From an uncultured Thermomicrobiales bacterium (GTDB lineage Bacteria > Chloroflexota > Chloroflexia > Thermomicrobiales > UBA6265): a stretch of 7,715 nucleotides of DNA. Shown in pieces: positions 1-6,637 of this stretch; the stretch's first letter is position 1; each line of letters starts with the position of its first letter. The DNA lies in NCBI GenBank assembly GCA_902806395.1, contig CADCWH010000261.1, positions 1 through 7,715 of the forward strand, given 5' to 3'. The notes under the pieces were generated by a model. The model saw only the letters and a list, made by a program, of their open reading frames with translations, did not search any database and was not told the DNA's origin. The position numbers and the translations under genes are program-made.

Positions 1-401
1 CCGCCGCCGTCGTTGCCGCCACGGGAGTTCCCGCCGCCACCGAAGAGCGAGGCCAAGCCGCCCGGCTGCTGCTGGCGGAACTGGCGCGTCAGGCCGGCCA
101 GCTCGCGCGGGTCCTCGACCTGGCCGCCCTGGCCGCCCATCTGCTGCTGCAGCATCTGGCCGAACTGTTGGCGCTGGTTGGATGGCATGCGACCGAACGC
201 CTCGCGGGCTGCGTCCTCGTACTCATCCGGGGAGAGGCGATCGGAGACCTGCCGGTAATTTTGCAGGGCTTCCATCCCGTCGATGCCCTCTTCGGGCGCG
301 CCCGTCTGGTACCGCTGGACAAATTCGTTCGCCCGGTTGCGCCGAGTGGGTTCGTCGTCGTCGTCATTACCTCCGAAGAGGCCACCTAGGATCTGGTCCA
401 T
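1..401 (-). CDS. Unrecognised small Gly/Gln-rich protein, C-terminus cut by window edge
   Basis: I do not recognise a named family. The frame is open from an ATG at 401 to the left edge (133 residues seen, no stop reached). It has a hydrophobic, glycine-rich start (MDQILGGLFGG), an acidic DDDDE run at 14-18, then a region that looks alpha-helical (about 40-88) with LSPDEYEDAAREAFGRM and QRQQFGQMLQQQ, and a Gly/Gln-rich tail. The LFGG motif recurs near residue 119 (SLFGGGGN). There is no signal peptide or membrane segment. The start at 401 is chosen because GGAGG lies 8 bases upstream; in-frame ATGs at 407 and 416 sit too close to or on that site. It begins 51 bases after the hemE stop with no visible terminator between, so it may be the last gene of the haem operon. 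Third codon positions are GC-rich as in the neighbours, which supports real coding. From memory, similar short proteins with an LSPDxYxxAAxxAF motif occur in Chloroflexota and cyanobacteria, without known function. Confidence 0.8.
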   Translation of the reverse strand, partial: MDQILGGLFGGNDDDDEPTRRNRANEFVQRYQTGAPEEGIDGMEALQNYRQVSDRLSPDEYEDAAREAFGRMPSNQRQQFGQMLQQQMGGQGGQVEDPRELAGLTRQFRQQQPGGLASLFGGGGNSRGGNDGG

Positions 402-452
402 GTGCATTTCCTCCATGACTTCCCGACCACGGCTTGGCCAGGTCATCTGGGG

Positions 453-1496
453 CTATGCAGGAGTGATGCCAGGGTGATGGGCATGGACAAGGTCCACGAG
501 TCGGGCCAGCGTGTCTGGGTCGGTCGCCGGGATGATCCCGTGGCCGAGGTTGAAGATGTGGCCCGGCCGTCCAGCGGCCCGACGCAGGATATCTTTTGCT
601 CCCGCCTCGACGGCCTCCCATTGTGCCAGGACGAGCGTCGGGTCGAGGTTGCCCTGGATCGTCCGGTCGTGACCGATCGTGGACCAGGCTTCGTCCAGTG
701 GTAGGCGCCAATCGACGCTGACCGCGTCGCACCCGGAGGCGGCAATCTGGTCGAGCAGGGTCGTCGTGCCGGTGCTGAAGTGAATGGTCGGCACCGTCCC
801 CCGTAGCGCGGCGAAGATCCGTCGAGTATAGGGAAGCACGGACTCGGCATAGGCTTGCGGGCCGACCAGCCCCAACCAGGAGTCGAAGAGTTGGACCACG
901 TCGGCGCCCGCGCCGGCTTGTGCCTGGAGGTAATCGATCGTCGTCTCGGTGACGATGCCCATCAATGCGTGCCAGGTAGCAGGGTCGCCGTACATCATTG
1001 CCTTGGCGCGGGGAAACTCCCGTGAGCCGCGACCCTCGACAAGGTAACAGGCCAACGTGAAGGGAGCCCCCGCGAACCCGAGCAGCGCGGCGCGATCACC
1101 CAATTCGGAGCGAAGCAACCGCAGGGCGTCGAGCACGTAAGGTGTCGACTCCTCGGCCCTGCCGACCCGGAGCCGAGCGACATCCGCGGCGCTCCGGATT
1201 GGCTGTTCGATGACCGGGCCGATCCCCGGATCGATCCGGAACGCGACCCCCATCCCGTCCAGCGGCAGCATGATGTCGGCGAACAGCACTGCCCCGTCCA
1301 CCCCGAGGCGATCGACTGGCATGAGTGTCGCCTCGGTCGCCAGCTCCGGCGTCCGTGCCACCGTCAGGAAGTCGTGGCGCTCGCGGAGGGCGCGATATTC
1401 CGGCAGGCAGCGGCCAGCCTGGCGCATGAACCAGACCGGCGTTCGGTCCACCTGACGCCGGTTCACCGCCGCCAGGAACCGCTCGCGGCCGCTCAT
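453..1496 (-). CDS. hemE: Uroporphyrinogen decarboxylase
   Basis: This cytosolic enzyme removes four acetate carboxyls from uroporphyrinogen III to give coproporphyrinogen III. The protein is 347 residues, normal for the family. Visible family marks are PVWFMRQAGRCLPEYR at 20-35 (substrate-binding arginines 25 and 29), FADI with the central Asp74, the GFAGAPFTLACYLVEG signature at 140-155 with Tyr151, FDSW with Ser206, and GHGIIPATDP with His319; these match human Asp86, Tyr164, Ser219 and His339. The usual Tyr of RQAGRY is Cys30 here; Ser is common at that place in actinobacteria. The start is uncertain. ATG 1496 fits the family's N-terminus but has no clear ribosome site. A GTG at 1541 has GGAG 12 bases upstream, lies 20 bases after the hemQ stop, and would add 15 residues. 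The frame is open further to 1637, inside hemQ, which is unlikely. The gene follows hemQ and ends with TAG. Confidence 0.95.
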   Translation of the reverse strand: MSGRERFLAAVNRRQVDRTPVWFMRQAGRCLPEYRALRERHDFLTVARTPELATEATLMPVDRLGVDGAVLFADIMLPLDGMGVAFRIDPGIGPVIEQPIRSAADVARLRVGRAEESTPYVLDALRLLRSELGDRAALLGFAGAPFTLACYLVEGRGSREFPRAKAMMYGDPATWHALMGIVTETTIDYLQAQAGAGADVVQLFDSWLGLVGPQAYAESVLPYTRRIFAALRGTVPTIHFSTGTTTLLDQIAASGCDAVSVDWRLPLDEAWSTIGHDRTIQGNLDPTLVLAQWEAVEAGAKDILRRAAGRPGHIFNLGHGIIPATDPDTLARLVDLVHAHHPGITPA

Positions 1497-1561
1497 CTCG
1501 GCCGGCGACGCTTGGGTTGGGTGATGACTATCCGAGATCACCGGCGTTGAAGACTCCGCGG

Positions 1562-2302
1562 TCAAGCGAGCACCGGCACGCGGGCCGGCGAGGCCGCCAC
1601 CGCGTCGAGCATGCCGCGAGCGTCGGTCGTGGCACATGTGAAGATCGGCACGTCGGTCAGGGTGTAGGCACTAGAGACCGAGCCACGCAGCTCCTGCACC
1701 AGGTCGAGGAAATCACCCGGCTCGTCCGTCTCGAAGGCGAGGACGAACTCCTGATCGTCGAGACCGAACGAGTAGGTCGTGTTGAGCTTGACCGAGGAGT
1801 AGGTATGGCCGATCGCGATGTGCTGGTTCATCGCCTCCTGCCGCTCGTCGCTCGACAAGCCATACCACTCCCGCACCTTGGTGAGCGGGTACACGAACAG
1901 GTACTTGTGCTCGCCCGGCGCCAGCGACAATCGCGTGAACGATTCCCGTCCCGGACCGGAGTACTTCTCGACGTAGTTGGAATGCTTGGTCATCGAGAGA
2001 TAGCTGAACGGGGTGTCCAAGAACGCGGCCAGGTCGGTCCCCATCATCTCGGACTGCATCCGCTGGATGTCGTTGAGCTCGTAGCTGACCTGCCAGACCA
2101 TGAAGTCGACGTCACCCCGTGTCCCGACCGTGGAGTAACAGCGGACGAGATTACGCTCGGCCCACCCTTCGACCAGGGCGGCGAACTCTGCCTTCTGGCG
2201 GTCGCGCGTTTCGCCGTCGAGGCGGCGCCACTCGGCGGCGACTTTAAAGAAGGTGAACTTGACGTATTGTCGGCGTCCGGGTCGAGTCTCCATGGTACTC
2301 AT
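1562..2302 (-). CDS. hemQ: Coproheme decarboxylase HemQ (chlorite dismutase family)
   Basis: The last enzyme of the coproporphyrin-dependent haem pathway: it uses peroxide to decarboxylate two propionates of iron-coproporphyrin III and gives haem b. The protein has 246 residues, usual for the family. It shows the two ferredoxin-like halves: YVKFTFFKV at 13-21 with WQVSYELNDIQ at 70-80, and KYLFVYPLTK at 133-142 with FGLDDQEFVLAFETD at 179-193. Tyr138 with Lys142 in YPLTK matches the catalytic Tyr/Lys of Firmicutes HemQ, and His161 (NQHIAIGHTY) is the expected proximal haem ligand. True chlorite dismutases carry a distal Arg; here Leu173/Asn174 stand near that place, which, with the neighbours hemB, hemCD and hemE, favours HemQ over chlorite detoxification. 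The start is firm: AGGAGG lies 6 bases before ATG 2302. It follows hemB after 93 bases with no visible terminator. The assignment to HemQ rather than Cld is inference from context and residues. Confidence 0.92.
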   Translation of the reverse strand: MSTMETRPGRRQYVKFTFFKVAAEWRRLDGETRDRQKAEFAALVEGWAERNLVRCYSTVGTRGDVDFMVWQVSYELNDIQRMQSEMMGTDLAAFLDTPFSYLSMTKHSNYVEKYSGPGRESFTRLSLAPGEHKYLFVYPLTKVREWYGLSSDERQEAMNQHIAIGHTYSSVKLNTTYSFGLDDQEFVLAFETDEPGDFLDLVQELRGSVSSAYTLTDVPIFTCATTDARGMLDAVAASPARVPVLA

Positions 2303-2395
2303 CGGTTTCCTCCTCGGCGGCGGGTGGGTCGGTGGTCATGACGATGTTTGGCGGGGGCGAGGATCGGTGCGGTGCGCGCGACCACGGACGCGGCG

Positions 2396-3406
2396 TCAGT
2401 CGGCGTGCTCGGCGAGCCAGCGCGCGGCGTCCTTCGCATGGTACGTGATGATCCGGTCGGCACCGGCCCGCTTGATCGCCGTCAGAGTCTCCAGGGCGAC
2501 GCGGCGCTCATCGATCCAACCCATCTGGGCGGCGGCCTTGACCATCGCGTACTCGCCGGAGACGTTATAGGCCACCAGCGGTACTCCGATCGCCGCCCGC
2601 GCCTCGCGGATCACATCGAGGTAGGCCAGGGCCGGCTTGACGATGATCAGGTCTGCCCCTTCCTCCAGGTCGATCGCGATCTCCCGGGCTGCCTCTCGCC
2701 GGTTCGCCGGGTCCATCTGGTGGGTCCGCCGGTCGCCGAAGGAGGGCGTGCTGCCGGCCGCTTCCCGGAACGGTCCGTAGAAGGCGGAGGCGAACTTGGC
2801 CGCATACGACATCACCGGCACCATCTCGTGTCCAGCGGCGTCCAACGCCTCTCGGATGGCGCCGACCCGGCCGTCCATCATGTCGGAGGGCGCGACGATG
2901 TCCGCGCCCGCGTCGGCGTGGCTCGTCGCGATCCGGGCCAGCAGGGGCAGGGTGCGGTCGTTGTCCACCGAATCGCCAATCAGGATGCCGCAGTGCCCGT
3001 GGTCGGTGTACTCGCAGGCGCAGACGTCGGTGATGACGAGCATGTGGGGCGCCACGCGCTTGATCTCGCGCACCGCTCGCTGGATGACCCCGGCCGGGTC
3101 GTGGGCAGAACTGGCGACCGGGTCTTTCTCGGCCGGCAAGCCGAATAAGAGCACCGTGCCGATCCCCAGTGAGACCAACGCCTCGACCTCGGCCGCCAGG
3201 TGATCCGGCGAGAGTTGGAACTGCCCGGGCATCGAGGCGATCTCGCGCCGCACCCCGTTCTCCTCGGTCACGAAGAGGGGATAGACGAAGTCTGTCGCGG
3301 ACAGTGTCGTCTCGCGCACGAACCGGCGCATCGCCGGGGAGGTCCGCAGGCGACGCGTGCGGGTGAAGGCAGTTCGGGTCGTCGGGAGAACCGCGTTGTC
3401 GATCAT
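2396..3406 (-). CDS. hemB: Porphobilinogen synthase (5-aminolevulinate dehydratase)
   Basis: It condenses two 5-aminolevulinate molecules to porphobilinogen in the cytosol. The protein has 336 residues, close to the family's usual 320-340. DVCACEYTDHGHCG at 127-140 carries Cys129, Cys131 and Cys139, the three-cysteine site of the zinc-dependent class rather than the magnesium class. The two Schiff-base lysines are Lys204 (SYAAKFASAFYGPFREA) and Lys257 (IIVKPALAYLD). Further family marks are MPGQFQLS at 59-66 and APSDMMDGR at 172-180. The ATG at 3406 overlaps the hemCD stop (ATGA, 4 bases), and GAGGG lies 5 bases before it inside hemCD, so translational coupling is likely. This start gives about ten more N-terminal residues than E. 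coli HemB. It ends with TGA, 93 bases before hemQ. Confidence 0.97.
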   Translation of the reverse strand: MIDNAVLPTTRTAFTRTRRLRTSPAMRRFVRETTLSATDFVYPLFVTEENGVRREIASMPGQFQLSPDHLAAEVEALVSLGIGTVLLFGLPAEKDPVASSAHDPAGVIQRAVREIKRVAPHMLVITDVCACEYTDHGHCGILIGDSVDNDRTLPLLARIATSHADAGADIVAPSDMMDGRVGAIREALDAAGHEMVPVMSYAAKFASAFYGPFREAAGSTPSFGDRRTHQMDPANRREAAREIAIDLEEGADLIIVKPALAYLDVIREARAAIGVPLVAYNVSGEYAMVKAAAQMGWIDERRVALETLTAIKRAGADRIITYHAKDAARWLAEHAD

Positions 3407-5205
3407 GGTCGCCCTCGCTGGGTGTCCGCGGGTGCTTTGTAGTAACGCTCGATTGTCTCGACGAGGGACGTGACCGTCGGGGTGGTGGCGACGATCGGCT
3501 GGGTCCAGCCAACCTCCCGGGCTGCGGCGGCGGTCACTTCACCGATGCAGGCGGCCACCAACGAAGCCGGGTTGAATCCATCCACCGCTGCCAGTGATCG
3601 AAACCGGCGCACCGCCGAGGGCGACGTGAAGGTGACGACGTCGATCCGGCCGGCGACCAGGCGTGCCTCGACATCGACGGGCAATCCCGCGACCGGCTCG
3701 GTCCGATAGACCACCACGGCCTCGACCTGATTCCCCGCATCGACCAGGCCAGCGGCTAGATCGTCCCGGCCGATGTTCCCCTGGGGCAGCAGCACACGCG
3801 ACCCCTGCACCCCGGCCGCCACCATGTCGTCCGCCAGTGATTTGGCAGTACCCTCCCCCGAGACGATGACATCTTCGAAACCCGCGGCCGCGAGAGTCCC
3901 CGCCGTCACCTCGCCGACCGCCGCGAGGCGGACCTTTCCCAGGTGACCCGATGCCCCGATCTCCGCGAGGGCCGACAGGAAACCGGTCACGCCGTTCTGG
4001 CTCGTGAAGGCGACCCAATCGAAGTGACCCGAGTCCAGTTTCTCAGCGACCGATCGGGCGTCGAATGGTTCGGCGGCGATCGCGATCATCGGCGCCCGGA
4101 TCACCTCGGCCCCCGCCCGGGCCAGCGTCTCGGCCAGTTCGTCGGCCTGGTTGTCGGGCCGGGTGACCAGCACGACCCGTCCGGCGAGGGGCTGCCTCGC
4201 GAGCCCGGTGCGTGCCACTCGCCTGGCGGGCACCACCTCGGACAGCACGTCGCCGGCGATGGCGTGGGCCGCCCACTCCGCCTCCTCAGGACGAACTCGC
4301 TCGTCTCGCCATGCCACCGTGGACCCATCTTCGCTCGCCAGCATGCAGCGGAGGTGGATCAAACTTCCCTCCATTGAGGCGTGCGCCGCGACGGGAGTCG
4401 TGCAGCCCGCTCCGAGGGCCCGCAGCACCGCCCGCTCGGTTCGTACCAGGAGGCTTTGGATCGGATCAGCGAGTGTCAGGATCGCCTCGCCGTTGGGATC
4501 CTTGCGCCGGACCTGGATGGCGAGGGCACCCTGGCCGGGCGCCGGGATGAACTGGTCCAGCGACAGATACTCGGTCAACCGCGCCTGCCACCCCATCCGC
4601 GTCACCCCGGCGACGGCGATCACGATCCCGTCGAGGTCGTCGGCCAGAGCCCGGTTCAACCGGGTGTCGATGTTGCCGCGCAGATCCACGACCCGTGCGT
4701 CTGGGCGGGCCGCCAGCACCTGCGTGGCCCGTCTGCGTGACGACGTTCCGATCACGGGACTGGGTGGTAGATCAGCCAAGGGGAGACCGTGCCGGCTGAC
4801 CAGGGCATCACGCGGGTCCTCTCGGGACAAGAATGCAAGGCCAATTTCTGGACTCTCCACCGAGGGGAGGTCCTTGGCGGAGTGGACCGCAACGTCGATC
4901 TCGCCGGCGACCAGGGCGGCCTCCAGGGCCGAGGTGAAGACGCCCTGACCACCGATCATGCTCAGCGGCGACCGCTTGTCGGTGTCACCTTCGGTCCGGA
5001 TCACCGCGATCTCGACCATCGCGGCGGGCAATATGCCCTCGACCAACCCCCGGACATGGTTCGCCTGCGTCAGGGCCAACGCGCTGCCGCGCGTACCGAT
5101 CACGACCCGGGACCCAGCGTCGATACTTCGACGCGTCGTGACGCGAGGGACGCTGGTGGCCTCGGTACATCGCGCAGGCAAGGGAGACTCGGGCGGGGAA
5201 CTCAC
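3403..5205 (-). CDS. hemCD: Fused hydroxymethylbilane synthase and uroporphyrinogen-III synthase (HemC-HemD)
   Basis: One 600-residue chain for two consecutive steps. The HemC part (about 34-330) polymerises four porphobilinogens: GTRGSALALTQA at 37-48, HSAKDLP with catalytic Asp112, GTSSRRRA at 153-160, LRGNIDTRL at 175-183, PAPGQGALAI at 221-230, and Cys268 in LGAGCTTPVAAHA, which should bind the dipyrromethane cofactor. The HemD part (about 341-590) inverts ring D and closes the ring: GRVVLVTRP at 342-350, WVAFTSQNGV at 397-406, AAVGEVTAGTL at 428-438, FTSPSAV at 526-532 and CIGEVTAAAA at 553-562. The two parts meet with no stop and a short linker near 325-340. The start is a GTG directly downstream of a probable -10 box with no ribosome site, so the mRNA is probably leaderless; the first 33 residues lie outside the HemC fold. 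It is first in the operon and overlaps hemB by 4 bases. HemC-HemD fusions are known elsewhere, for example in Leptospira. Confidence 0.95.
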   Translation of the reverse strand: MSSPPESPLPARCTEATSVPRVTTRRSIDAGSRVVIGTRGSALALTQANHVRGLVEGILPAAMVEIAVIRTEGDTDKRSPLSMIGGQGVFTSALEAALVAGEIDVAVHSAKDLPSVESPEIGLAFLSREDPRDALVSRHGLPLADLPPSPVIGTSSRRRATQVLAARPDARVVDLRGNIDTRLNRALADDLDGIVIAVAGVTRMGWQARLTEYLSLDQFIPAPGQGALAIQVRRKDPNGEAILTLADPIQSLLVRTERAVLRALGAGCTTPVAAHASMEGSLIHLRCMLASEDGSTVAWRDERVRPEEAEWAAHAIAGDVLSEVVPARRVARTGLARQPLAGRVVLVTRPDNQADELAETLARAGAEVIRAPMIAIAAEPFDARSVAEKLDSGHFDWVAFTSQNGVTGFLSALAEIGASGHLGKVRLAAVGEVTAGTLAAAGFEDVIVSGEGTAKSLADDMVAAGVQGSRVLLPQGNIGRDDLAAGLVDAGNQVEAVVVYRTEPVAGLPVDVEARLVAGRIDVVTFTSPSAVRRFRSLAAVDGFNPASLVAACIGEVTAAAAREVGWTQPIVATTPTVTSLVETIERYYKAPADTQRGRP

Positions 5206-5211
5206 GGGGTC

Positions 5212-5241
5212 AGTCTAGAGACCGTCTCCAAGGAGCGTCAA
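5212..5241 (-). promoter_or_regulatory. Probable leaderless promoter of hemCD
   Basis: On the minus strand TTGACG (5241-5236) and TAGACT (5217-5212) are separated by 18 bases, with 5/6 and 4/6 matches to the sigma-70-type consensus. Only six bases (GACCCC) lie between the -10 box and the GTG at 5205, so transcription should begin at or next to the start codon. There is no Shine-Dalgarno sequence before GTG 5205, which agrees with a leaderless mRNA. The promoter itself is inferred from sequence alone. Confidence 0.5.
5218..5228. promoter_or_regulatory. Palindrome GAGACCGTCTC in the hemCD promoter spacer
   Basis: Perfect 5-bp arms around one central base, lying between the proposed -35 and -10 boxes of hemCD. 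A spacer palindrome is a common place for a repressor or MerR-type regulator to bind. The same GTCTC/GAGAC core recurs in the inverted repeat at 5275-5305. An operator role is inference. Confidence 0.35.
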
Positions 5242-5274
5242 CTGCCGCCGCGCCACAACGCGGCAGGGGTGTCG

Positions 5275-5305
5275 CGTCTCTCGTTTCAATAGGGGACGAG
5301 AGACG
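5275..5305. repeat. Perfect 10-bp inverted repeat with 11-base spacer
   Basis: CGTCTCTCGT (5275-5284) and ACGAGAGACG (5296-5305) are exact reverse complements, with TTCAATAGGGG between. It lies upstream of both proposed promoters, centred about 85 bp before hemCD and about 140 bp before the rplU transcription start, so it is more likely a protein-binding site than an RNA hairpin. No T tract follows on either strand, so it is not a terminator. Confidence 0.7.
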
Positions 5306-5412
5306 GCTTGATGGTCGGAGGACGGTAATTACGGTCACTATGGAGTGACCGGCCATCCCACCGGCAAGGGCAAACCGTTGATTCGGCGCCAGCGGGGGCG
5401 GTCGGCGGCGTG

Positions 5413-5421
5413 TGCTATCAT
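5413..5421 (+). promoter_or_regulatory. Probable extended -10 promoter of rplU-rpmA
   Basis: TGCTATCAT is an extended -10 element (TGn plus TATCAT, 5/6 to TATAAT). No good -35 box lies 16-18 bases upstream, which extended -10 promoters often do without. Start of transcription would be near 5428, giving a leader of roughly 140 nt before rplU. Confidence 0.45.
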
Positions 5422-5450
5422 TGACCGCTGTGACACCGCGTCGCCGCGAT

Positions 5451-5466
5451 TCACCGTGCCCGGTGA
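5451..5466 (+). other. Small hairpin in the rplU leader
   Basis: TCACCG and CGGTGA form a perfect 6-bp stem around the tetraloop TGCC within the predicted untranslated leader. Ribosomal protein leaders can bind a ribosomal protein for autoregulation, and an L21 leader RNA is known in Firmicutes. I see no match to that motif, so a regulatory role is only a possibility. Confidence 0.3.
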
Positions 5467-5566
5467 CGACCGGCGACCACTCCCCGCCAACCCGCACCGC
5501 AGGGGACTGCCAGCTCACGAGCACGTGGCGCGGCAAGCGGACCGATTCGAGCGATGACCGCCCAGG

Positions 5567-6214
5567 ATGATGCTGACCATGACTGACCCGACGCGGAACG
5601 AGCAGGCCCCGGACAGCCCGGAGACGCTCGATACCCCCGACACCAACCCCGAACGGCACCCCGACCAGAGCGATGTCGCCCCGGCCATCGGCGAGGATCC
5701 GCCACTCGCCGAGTCCGGCGGGGACGAGACACCCGTCGCTCCGGCGCCTGCCGCCTCCACGGCGAGTGCGTCCGGCACCGCCGTCCCGACCGCCGAGCGA
5801 GTCCCGGTCGAGACCGTCGAACTGACCGCGACCACTCGCCCCACGGCGCGGCGATCCGCCCCGGCTGCCAAGGCCGCCCCGCGCGGTCCCTGGCCGTTGA
5901 AGCCCTACGCGATCGTCGAGACGGGTGGGAAGCAGTACCGCGTCAGCGTCGGTGACCGCATCTCGATCGAGAAGCTGCCCGAAGCCGCCGGTGGCGAGGT
6001 CACCTTCGACAGGGTCCTGCTGCTCGGTGGTGATGGGACCACCGAGGTCGGCACGCCCGTCGTCGACGGAGCATCGGTGGTCGCCTCGGTCGACGATCAC
6101 TTCCGCGGCGAGAAGTTGGTCATCTTCAAGTACAAGGCCAAGAAGCGCTACCGTCGCCGAACTGGCCATCGCCAGTCGCTGACGCACGTCACCATCACCG
6201 GCATCAGCCGGTAG
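5567..6214 (+). CDS. rplU: Ribosomal protein bL21 with a long N-terminal extension
   Basis: bL21 is a 23S rRNA-binding protein of the large subunit. The family domain is at about residues 112-213: KPYAIVETGGKQYRVSVGD, then IEKLP, TPVVDGASV, and the basic stretch KYKAKKRYRRRTGHRQ near the end. This is full length for bL21 (about 103 residues). The first 111 residues are extra: rich in Pro, Ala, Thr, Asp and Glu, acidic for the first 60 and turning basic at 91-106, probably disordered. Codons there are strongly GC-rich at third positions, so it reads as translated; the only nearby alternative start is a TTG at residue 111 without a ribosome site. Candidate starts are ATG at 5567, 5570 and 5579; none has a strong Shine-Dalgarno, although AGGA lies 11 bases before 5579. 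It is followed by rpmA after 66 bases, the usual bL21-bL27 order. Confidence 0.93.
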   Translation: MMLTMTDPTRNEQAPDSPETLDTPDTNPERHPDQSDVAPAIGEDPPLAESGGDETPVAPAPAASTASASGTAVPTAERVPVETVELTATTRPTARRSAPAAKAAPRGPWPLKPYAIVETGGKQYRVSVGDRISIEKLPEAAGGEVTFDRVLLLGGDGTTEVGTPVVDGASVVASVDDHFRGEKLVIFKYKAKKRYRRRTGHRQSLTHVTITGISR

Positions 6215-6218
6215 CGGT

Positions 6219-6247
6219 GCCCGGGTCGAACCGCTGACCAGCCGGGC
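6219..6247 (+). other. Possible stem-loop between rplU and rpmA
   Basis: GCCCGG (6219-6224) and CCGGGC (6242-6247) are exact reverse complements with a 17-base loop. No T tract follows, so it is not an intrinsic terminator; it may affect mRNA stability or may be chance in GC-rich DNA. Confidence 0.25.
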
Positions 6248-6280
6248 CCGCGGAATGTTCGCACGAGAGGGGAGACTGAC

Positions 6281-6628
6281 ATGGCTCATAAGAAGGGTGT
6301 TGGTAGTTCACGGAACGGCCGCGACAGCCAGTCCAAGCGGCTGGGCATCAAGCGCGGCGACGGCCAACTGGTCCGGGCGGGCACCATCGTGGTCCGCCAA
6401 CGTGGTACCGAGTACTGGGTCGGCAATAACGTCGGCATCGGGAAGGACCACACCATCTACGCCAAGATCGACGGCGTCGTCCGTTTCGAGCCGGTGACCC
6501 GAATCAAGCGGCGGATCAGTGTCTACCCGACCGATGTCTACCCGGTGGGTGGAGCGAAGGCACTCCTGGCTGCCGATCAAGTGTCGGTCGCCGAGGAGGC
6601 TGTCCCGGTCGCCCTCGCCGCGGACTAG
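6281..6628 (+). CDS. rpmA: Ribosomal protein bL27
   Basis: bL27 sits near the peptidyl transferase centre of the large subunit, where its N-terminus reaches the tRNA acceptor ends. The protein begins [21 protein letters not shown], the family signature, directly after Met, so there is no leader of the Firmicutes type removed by the Prp protease. [20 protein letters not shown] at 46-65 and KRRISVYP at 76-83 complete the core. Length is 115, against about 85 usual; residues 84-115 are an added Ala/Val-rich, acidic tail ending VALAAD. The start has GGAG 6 bases upstream. It follows rplU by 66 bases and is probably cotranscribed with it. The gene ends with TAG. Confidence 0.97.
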   Translation: MAHKKGVGSSRNGRDSQSKRLGIKRGDGQLVRAGTIVVRQRGTEYWVGNNVGIGKDHTIYAKIDGVVRFEPVTRIKRRISVYPTDVYPVGGAKALLAADQVSVAEEAVPVALAAD

Positions 6629-6637
6629 CGTTCTCGC

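Larger units (their letters stand above)
5206..5566. other. Divergent intergenic control region between the haem operon and rplU
   Basis: A 361-base region with no convincing gene. From the left it holds the probable hemCD promoter (5212-5241, minus), a perfect 10-bp inverted repeat (5275-5305), an AT-richer patch with a direct ACGGT repeat 9 bases apart (5322-5326, 5331-5335) around GTAATTAC (5325-5332), the probable rplU promoter (5413-5421, plus) and the rplU leader. Open frames here (for example 5345-5557 plus) lack ribosome sites and family resemblance. Confidence 0.7.

Noticed and set aside
1497..1637. Longer HemE starting at 1637 inside hemQ
   Set aside because: It would overlap hemQ by 76 bases and add a low-complexity Arg/Gly stretch absent from the family. 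Only the GTG at 1541 remains a fair alternative.
1517..2341. Long plus-strand open frame (274 codons) opposite hemQ
   Set aside because: It lies antisense to a clear HemQ and its sequence resembles no family. Long antisense frames are expected in GC-rich genes with biased third positions.
2348..3148. Long plus-strand open frame (266 codons) opposite hemB
   Set aside because: It mirrors hemB codon bias, has no recognisable domain, and hemB is certain from its cysteine site and lysines.
5275..5305. Inverted repeat as an intrinsic terminator
   Set aside because: No T tract on either strand, and no gene ends toward it; it lies between diverging genes.
5345..5557. Possible small gene of 70 codons in the divergent region, plus strand
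   Set aside because: It starts at a GTG with no ribosome site, covers the proposed rplU promoter and leader, and its Arg/Pro-rich translation looks non-coding.
5210..6289. 359-codon minus-strand open frame opposite rplU and the intergenic region
   Set aside because: Its translation is a Gly/Arg-rich shadow with no family resemblance, while the plus strand encodes a complete bL21 domain.
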